35,907 nucleotides of DNA from an uncultured Hyphomicrobiales bacterium. Its GTDB lineage: Bacteria > Pseudomonadota > Alphaproteobacteria > Rhizobiales > Beijerinckiaceae. Location: assembly GCA_903889985.1 (NCBI GenBank), contig CAISZN010000275.1, positions 1-35,907 on the forward strand, in the 5' to 3' direction. The position numbers were made by a program, and so were the translations under genes. Below the pieces are notes generated by a model. That model did no database searches and had not been told where the DNA came from. It was given only the letters and a program-made list of their open reading frames with translations. Shown here in pieces: positions 29,945 to 35,907 of this stretch. How positions within the stretch are numbered: the first letter of the stretch is position 1; every line of letters begins with the position of its first letter.

Positions 29945-30413
29945 ATGAAACGCGCAGGTTTGGCGTGTCGCCATCGCTCTCTGCCCGCTCGCATCGCTTG
30001 GGGCGAGTGCACAGGAAGCCCCGAAATATTCGCTCCAGTTCGACACTGTGCGAGGAGGTGGCCCGACAGCTCAGGGGCCAGCCTGTGTCCTGAACAGCCA
30101 GTTCAAACGCAAGGAAGCCTTTGTCTGGCGGGTGCGCATTACCGAGACAAAGACCGGCAAGGACGTCGATGAGAAGGCTCTCAAGAGCCTCCATATCGAA
30201 TTACCGGACGGCGAGAAGGTGCCGATGAGCTATCACGGCCATCCGCCGAAGGACTCCACCGACCACTTCTGGAGCGGAGGTTGGATTGTTCCGGAAAACC
30301 ATCCGACCGGCAGCTTCACCTACACGGTCGTTGCCACAGATGCGTCGGGCGCCGAGACCAAGGCCAAGCCCTTCAACGTCGCCAACTCCCAGCTGACCAT
30401 CGTGGGGAACTGA
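29945..30413 (+). CDS. Small secreted Ig-like hypothetical protein; needs a 1-nt frameshift near 29963-29966 to join its signal peptide
   Basis: ATG at 29945 encodes MKRAGLA; removing one base near 29965 yields MKRAGLAVAIALCPLASLGASAQEAPKYSLQFDTVRGGGPTAQGPACVLNSQF..., continuous with ORF 30048..30413. Confidence 0.6.
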
Positions 30414-30417
30414 CCCG

Positions 30418-31896
30418 GTGACCCGCTCCGTGCTTGCAACGGCACTCGTCTCCATCGGGTTGCTCGTTGTGGGCGCCGTCGGGTCTTCTGCTTCCGCAAA
30501 GCTGGCGAAGGAGTTCGGGCCCAGCGTGAGCCTGGCCGAGCCCTCAGGGGGCTTTGTCGGCCAGATAGCGCTTGCGCCGGAACATGGAACTGCGGGCACT
30601 CCCGTCACCGTGAAGGGACGGAACTTTCCAAAGGATCGCGACTTCGACCTGGCCTGGCGCACCATGGACGGGCGATGGAACACCAATGACAAGGGGGAGT
30701 ATCACGGACGAAGCTATGCGCCCGTTGCCTATCGGATCGCCCGCGTTCATTCGGACGTCCAGGGCAATTTCGAAGCGCATTTCACAACGCCCGAAGACTT
30801 TGGTTTCCAGCACGACATCGTCGTTCAGGATGGCAACCGCCTGCTGACCCAGGCGGGCTTCGACATCGACATGACCATGGATGTGACCCCTGCCAGCGGC
30901 CCTGTCGGCACGCCCATTACGGTCGAGTTCAAGGGCATTGGCTGGCGTCAGCTCGAGAACAGCTGGGACCTCGTCTATGACAATGCCTTCACCGGCTGGG
31001 TTTCATCCGTCACAACTAACGGGACGGCGCGCTTTACCATTCCCGCGACCGGCCGACCGGGCGTGCACGTGCTCGAGGCGATCCACGGCGAGTTCACCTT
31101 CCCCTATCGCAACCCGCAGCAGAATCCGCGACCTGACCGTCCCCGCTTCGTGAAGCAGTTCACCATCACTCCGGGGGCTCCGGTGCTGCCTCCTGCGCCG
31201 GAAGCGCAATTGCAGACAGCCCCACGCGGCCTGCCACCTCAGGGCGATCTCAAGGCTGATCCGCCCTTTGCCCCCGTCGGCACGACCGTTGCCATCAAGG
31301 GCTCGGGCTTCAAGCCCGGCCAGACCTACAAGCTTGCCTTCGCCAGCATGACGGGAAACCGGGTCGGCGGCGTCGACATGTCTGAAGCCCTCAGCACGCT
31401 CACGGAGGCTGTGGCAGGTGCGGACGGCACTGCCACCTTCCGCATCAAGGCCCCGGACGATCTCGGCGGCCCTCATGGCCTCGTGGTGAAGGACGGCAAC
31501 AAGGCCAGCACGGGCGTCTTCAGCATCATCCCGAGCGCCCTTCCCCTGACCGCGTCGAAAGGTCCTGCTGGCGCGCCATTCAGCATCCACCTGAAAGGTG
31601 TTGGCTGGACCGAAACGGCAAACATCTACGCCATGGTCTATGACAACTTCTATTCGGGCTATGCCTGCGGCTTCAACAGCCAGGGAGATGTCGAGATCCA
31701 GATGTATGCGACCGGGGATCCCGGCTGGCATTTCATCGATCTCTATCCGGCCATCTACAAGGGCCAGGAGAGCCGCCCGAACAACTTCCGCATCCCTCAG
31801 CTGACCTACGAGGCTGATCACCCAGGCGAAGACCTTCCGCGATTCAGCTTTGCTTTCGAGATCGTGGAAGGTGATTTGCAGGGCGCAACGCGATAG
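30418..31896 (+). CDS. Large secreted hypothetical protein with duplicated Ig/IPT-like modules
   Basis: GTG start, signal peptide MTRSVLATALVSIGLLVVGAVGSSASA; repeated P..G..G.P(I/V).(V/I)...G.G(W/F) motifs; 4 bp after the preceding secreted ORF. Confidence 0.75.
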   Translation: MTRSVLATALVSIGLLVVGAVGSSASAKLAKEFGPSVSLAEPSGGFVGQIALAPEHGTAGTPVTVKGRNFPKDRDFDLAWRTMDGRWNTNDKGEYHGRSYAPVAYRIARVHSDVQGNFEAHFTTPEDFGFQHDIVVQDGNRLLTQAGFDIDMTMDVTPASGPVGTPITVEFKGIGWRQLENSWDLVYDNAFTGWVSSVTTNGTARFTIPATGRPGVHVLEAIHGEFTFPYRNPQQNPRPDRPRFVKQFTITPGAPVLPPAPEAQLQTAPRGLPPQGDLKADPPFAPVGTTVAIKGSGFKPGQTYKLAFASMTGNRVGGVDMSEALSTLTEAVAGADGTATFRIKAPDDLGGPHGLVVKDGNKASTGVFSIIPSALPLTASKGPAGAPFSIHLKGVGWTETANIYAMVYDNFYSGYACGFNSQGDVEIQMYATGDPGWHFIDLYPAIYKGQESRPNNFRIPQLTYEADHPGEDLPRFSFAFEIVEGDLQGATR

Positions 31897-31932
31897 GGTG
31901 CCGGCGAATATTCAACGCCGGAGTACCATTCC

Positions 31933-32682
31933 ATGTCCCTGCCGCTCGAGAACCGCATCGCCCTCGTTACCGGGGCCTCGCGTGGCATTGGGCGCGCCGT
32001 CGCTCTCGAGCTCGCCCGGCGTGGTGCTCATGTCATAGCACTGGCAAGGACGCAGGGCGGGCTCGAGGAGCTTGATGATGAGATCCGGGCCGTGGGCGGC
32101 GAGGCGACGCTCGTGCCCTGCGACCTGAAGGATTTCGACGCGCTAGACCGTCTTGGCCTAGCGATCTATGAGCGCTGGAAGAAGCTCGACATTCTGGTGG
32201 GCAATGCAGGCGTGCTGGGTCCCGTCACGCCACTCGGTCATGTGGAGCCAAAGCAGTGGGACGATGTAATGGCCGTGAATGTCACAGCCAACTGGCGCCT
32301 GATCCGCTCGCTTGATCCACTGCTGCGGGCCTCCGATGCAGGGCGAGCTGTCTTCGTCACCTCAGGCGTCGGCAGCAGGGCCCAGATGACCGCCTATCTC
32401 GGCCCTTACTCGATCTCCAAGTCGGCGCTCGATTCGCTGGCGCGCATGTATGCGGCAGAGACTGCCAATACGACCAATGTCCGCGTGATGATTGCAAACC
32501 CCGGACCTCTTCGCACCAGGATGCGCGCCTCCCTGATGCCCGGCGAGGATCCGCAGACGCTGCGCACGCCAGAGGACTTTGCACCGCATGTTGTTGATCT
32601 TTGCTCGCCGACATCGACCGAAACGGGAAAGCTCTGGGATTTTGCGAGTGGTGCACTGAAGAGCTTCCGCAGCCCGGACTAG
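31933..32682 (+). CDS. SDR family oxidoreductase
   Basis: ALVTGASRGIGRAVALELARRGAHVIALART, VGNAGVLGP, YSISKSALDSLARMYA. Confidence 0.93.
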   Translation: MSLPLENRIALVTGASRGIGRAVALELARRGAHVIALARTQGGLEELDDEIRAVGGEATLVPCDLKDFDALDRLGLAIYERWKKLDILVGNAGVLGPVTPLGHVEPKQWDDVMAVNVTANWRLIRSLDPLLRASDAGRAVFVTSGVGSRAQMTAYLGPYSISKSALDSLARMYAAETANTTNVRVMIANPGPLRTRMRASLMPGEDPQTLRTPEDFAPHVVDLCSPTSTETGKLWDFASGALKSFRSPD

Positions 32683-32715
32683 GATCTGCGCTCATTGCTG
32701 GTTTATTGAACCCCG

Positions 32716-33224
32716 TCAGATACGGATCATCATGCCATCCGATGGAAGATCAGTCCGGACTGCGTCGTCGGATGGCTTGCTTATGATCTGTCTCCAGTTG
32801 CACGCGAGCTCGCCAAAGGATTGGATGGACGCCACCAGACGACCAAGGTGCAAGCCTGCCATTGACAGGTCATAAATGAACAAAACGTTATTTGCGGGCG
32901 CATCCAGCGACAGTCGGCTACCGCCAGTCACGTGCCACTGGTCATTATAGATAAGAAGCAGCTCATAGAGTTTGCTTCGGTCTCCGTGTGGTGGCATCCC
33001 CACATTGCAGGACAGGAACAGCTTGCTATTGATTTCCTCAAAGTCCGCGATCACGAGCGTTTTCGGTTGATGGTGCTCTCTAACTTTGAAAGCTCAGGAT
33101 CCGTGATTGTCGCTGTGCACTTGGTCTCTTACTCGTTCAGATAGACCCGGATCCTGCCAAGATCAGAGCGCTTTATGCCCTCAAGGTCAATAAAAGTCAG
33201 AAACCCAACTTTCCAGCTGTAGCA
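32716..33224 (-). pseudogene. Apparent CesT/SycH-type (type III secretion chaperone-like) gene, disrupted
   Basis: ORF 32716..33054 reads IADFEEINSKLFLSCNVGMPPHGDRSKLYELLLIYNDQWHVTGGSRLSLDAPANNVLFIYDLSMAGLHLGRLVASIQSFGELACNWRQII, matching the chaperone C-half pattern; upstream coding-like text in another frame with an in-frame TAA at 33129-33131. Confidence 0.45.
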
Positions 33225-33346
33225 TCAGCCATTACAGCCGCGCCCTCCGCCTCATCGCCGGAATTGTGCCCCGATGAATCGCCAGATAGCAAGCATGCTC
33301 AAATTACAACGCGCACCCACGGGTCGCTGTGCCAAACGTGCTAGGT

Positions 33347-34768
33347 CTATGTACGACGGCGGCGTCCACTGAAAGGATTGTTAGAGGTTCGCTTGCTGAT
33401 GCGGATTGGCACACCGTGCAGCCCGAAGGTCTCTCGCAACCCGTTGATCAGAAAGCGTTCGTAGCTTGTCGGGAGGGCATCGAGCTGATTTCCGAACAGA
33501 ACGAAATGCGGCGGTCGGGCCTTTGGTTGCGTCGTATAGCGGATCTTGATGCGGAATCCGGACACTGCCGGCGGCGGCGTACGCTCGATCACGGGTGCAA
33601 GCCAGCGGTTGAGGCGGCCAGTCGAGATGCGGATGTTCCAGATCTCGTGGACCTTGAAGATGGCTTCCATGAGCTTCTCGACACCGCTTCCAATCAGTCC
33701 GGAAAGCGGGATCACGGGTGTTCCGCGCACCTGAGGCAACAGGCGATCAGCTTCCTCGCGAAGCTCGAGCAATCGCTTGCCCGGTTCAGCAACCAGATCC
33801 CACTTGTTGAGGCCGATCACCAGTGCACGGCCTTCCTTGGCGACCAGATCGGTGATTGTCAGGTCCTGCTTCTCGAAGGGAATGGTTGCATCGAGCAAAA
33901 CCACAACAACTTCGGCGAAGCGCACGGCTCTGATAGCGTCAGCAGCGGCCAGTTTTTCGAGCTTGTCCTGAACGTTGGCACGTTTGCGCAGGCCTGCCGT
34001 GTCGAACATCTTCATCTTGCGATAGGAGCCGTCACGACGCGACCAGTCGAACGAAACGCCGATGGAATCGCGCGTGATCCCTGCCTCAGGACCAGTCAGG
34101 AGGCGCTCTTCGCCAAGAATCCTGTTGATCAGGGTCGACTTGCCTGCATTGGGCCGGCCGACGATGGCAACCCGCAGGGGCTTTGAAACATCGAGTTCAG
34201 TACCATCCTCTTCGTCGCCGAACTCAGGATGCTCTTCCTCTTCCTCGACCTGCTCCACCGGCACGGCGGTGTGCTCCGGCAGGGAGCGAAGCAGCGCCTC
34301 ATAGAGCGCACTCAGGCCATCACCGTGCTCGGCTGAAAAGACCAGCGGCTCGCCAAGGCCCAGTTCGAAGGCCTCCATTGCACCGGCCTCGCCCTGCTTG
34401 CCCTCAGCCTTGTTGGCAAGGAGCACGATGGGCTTGTCCGCACGGCGCACGAGATCGGCGAAGTAGCGGTCGTTCGGGACCACGCCAACCCGGGCATCGA
34501 TCATGAACAGGATGAGATCTGCCTGCAGGATCGCCGCCTCGGTCTGGGCGCGCATGCGACCCGACATGGACGCCTCATCACCTTCCTCAAGGCCAGCAGT
34601 GTCGATGATCGTGAAGTCGAGATCGCCCAGATGGGCCTCACCCTCTCGGCGGTCACGGGTCACGCCGGGCTGGTCGTCGACGAGCGCGAGCTTCTTTCCG
34701 ACGAGGCGATTGAACAAGGTCGACTTGCCGACATTCGGCCGGCCGATAATGGCAGCTGTAAAAGACAT
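33347..34768 (-). CDS. der: Ribosome biogenesis GTPase Der (EngA)
   Basis: Two GTPase domains: [20 protein letters not shown] and [22 protein letters not shown]-like C-terminus. Start at MSFTAAI. Confidence 0.97.
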   Translation of the reverse strand: MSFTAAIIGRPNVGKSTLFNRLVGKKLALVDDQPGVTRDRREGEAHLGDLDFTIIDTAGLEEGDEASMSGRMRAQTEAAILQADLILFMIDARVGVVPNDRYFADLVRRADKPIVLLANKAEGKQGEAGAMEAFELGLGEPLVFSAEHGDGLSALYEALLRSLPEHTAVPVEQVEEEEEHPEFGDEEDGTELDVSKPLRVAIVGRPNAGKSTLINRILGEERLLTGPEAGITRDSIGVSFDWSRRDGSYRKMKMFDTAGLRKRANVQDKLEKLAAADAIRAVRFAEVVVVLLDATIPFEKQDLTITDLVAKEGRALVIGLNKWDLVAEPGKRLLELREEADRLLPQVRGTPVIPLSGLIGSGVEKLMEAIFKVHEIWNIRISTGRLNRWLAPVIERTPPPAVSGFRIKIRYTTQPKARPPHFVLFGNQLDALPTSYERFLINGLRETFGLHGVPIRISKRTSNNPFSGRRRRT

Positions 34769-34897
34769 GAGAGCCGTCTGGTTCGTCGAACGCGCACGTA
34801 CGGGGCATCGGGCCACCGCCGCCGGTCGACAGGCAACAAGGCGCTACCACAAACCCCGGCGAAACGCGAGGAATTGCGCAGGCAAGCGGAAAAAGGG

Positions 34898-35575
34898 TTA
34901 CTTCTGGGCTGGAGCCGGGGCAGCAGCCTTGGGTGCACCGGTCACCAGGCCAAGAAGGGCTTCTGCCCGTTGGCGCACGTTCTGGGGCGCCTGGGCGTCA
35001 ACCACGATGGCATCCAGCCAGCGACCGGCAGCCTCGTAATTCTCCTGCTTCAGGGCAGCCACGGCCAAAAGCTCGCGGGCGGTATTGCGGAATGGCGCTC
35101 CAGCCTGTGCCAGCGGCGAAAGGCGGTTGTCGATCTCCTTGGCATCGGCCTCGTCGAGCCGCAGCATGGCTGCTCGGATCCTCGCGATGTCCTTCAGAGG
35201 CTGATCAAGAGCCTTGTCGGCGGCCAGCAGGTCATAAATCTGGACGGCCTTGGGCCGATCCTTATCGGCCGCATCCGCAGCAGCCCTGAAGCGCGCAAGT
35301 AACGCATAACCCGATGGGCCCTGCTTGACGATCTGCTGGAAGGCTTCATCTGCCTCGGCGGGCTTGTTGTCACGGGCAAGCTGGAGGGCGGCCTCATAGC
35401 TTGCGCCTGCGGCCTCGGCCTCGCTGCGCTTTTTCTCCTGCCAGAACCGCCAGCTCCCCGCTGCAGCGACGACCACGACGGCCAGAACGATGAAAAGCGT
35501 CTGGTTTTTCTTCCAGAATTCGAGAGCTCGGTCGCGACGGACCTCCTCGTCGACTTCGCGGAAAATATCGGCCAT
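34898..35575 (-). CDS. YfgM-like tetratricopeptide repeat membrane protein
   Basis: MADIFREVDEEVRRDRALEFWKKNQTLFIVLAVVVVAAAGSWRFWQEKKRSEAEAAGASYEAALQLARDN; single N-terminal TM, upstream of der. Confidence 0.85.
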   Translation of the reverse strand: MADIFREVDEEVRRDRALEFWKKNQTLFIVLAVVVVAAAGSWRFWQEKKRSEAEAAGASYEAALQLARDNKPAEADEAFQQIVKQGPSGYALLARFRAAADAADKDRPKAVQIYDLLAADKALDQPLKDIARIRAAMLRLDEADAKEIDNRLSPLAQAGAPFRNTARELLAVAALKQENYEAAGRWLDAIVVDAQAPQNVRQRAEALLGLVTGAPKAAAPAPAQK

Positions 35576-35825
35576 TTGCGGTTCCAATCGCGCCCGGCTG
35601 CGTCCATCGCAGCAGTCTGAGACTTGCGGTTAGCACAGCCTCTGCGCGAACGCGAGTACCACCCTGCTCGAAACAGGCGGGCTTGCCACATGCTTGTCCA
35701 AATTGGTCGCTCAATATGCCTTCAGGAATCCGGGATGGCCGACAGGTCCAGTCCTGCGCAGGCCTGTCATGGCATCGAGAACGCTCGATTTCTGCTGATT
35801 CACGAAAGGGTTCCGGGGCGGACGC

Positions 35826-35907
35826 ATGGCAAGGCATTTCGAGCCACCGGCGACGGACGAAACCAGGGGGCCAAAGGTCCTCACTCTGGTCCTCGTCGCG
35901 CTCGGCG
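35826..35907 (+). CDS. Start of an uncharacterised CDS, truncated by window edge
   Basis: ATG at 35826: MARHFEPPATDETRGPKVLTLVLVALG..., hydrophobic segment beginning; open to window end. Confidence 0.4.
   Translation, partial: MARHFEPPATDETRGPKVLTLVLVALG

Noticed and set aside
31003-31821. 272-aa minus-strand ORF opposite the 492-aa secreted protein
   Set aside because: Shadow ORF; the plus-strand frame has a signal peptide and repeated modules.
32932-33144. 70-aa plus-strand ORF antisense to the chaperone-like remnant
   Set aside because: No recognisable pattern; the minus strand carries the family-like sequence.
33329-34186. 285-aa plus-strand ORF opposite der
   Set aside because: Antisense shadow of der; der on the minus strand has both GTPase signatures.

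Overview
This is a high-GC alphaproteobacterial (Rhizobiales-like) chromosomal window made mostly of conserved housekeeping operons. In order it carries holC(partial)-hyp-pepA (minus); lptF-lptG-lptD-surA-like-pdxA-rsmA (plus); YciI and a YkgJ-type cysteine-cluster protein (minus); irr (plus); fabD-fabG-acpP-fabF-mltG-yicC-gmk (plus); radA (minus); a DUF1348/NTF2-like gene with a tetR gene (plus); alr-dnaB-purF-cvpA (minus); rpsF-rpsR-DUF2232-rplI (plus); a secreted Ig-like protein pair; an SDR; a lower-GC patch with an apparent type III chaperone-like (CesT/SycH) remnant; der and a YfgM-like TPR protein (minus). I saw no CRISPR array, IS element, prophage or convincing tRNA/rRNA gene. The best candidates for undescribed biology are: (1) the secreted pair at 29945-31896, in which the larger protein has an internal A-B-A'-B' duplication and the smaller gene has an apparent 1-nt frameshift in its signal peptide; (2) an orphan, decayed CesT-like chaperone gene beside der; (3) an ICE-box-like palindrome upstream of an HYH-variant irr, in the divergent region shared with the YkgJ-type gene; (4) two phased TACTnnnnGGTA repeats upstream of the DUF1348-tetR pair; (5) a three-way-junction-like RNA fold in the rpsF leader. 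No homology search or folding program was run; all family names come from reading the translations.
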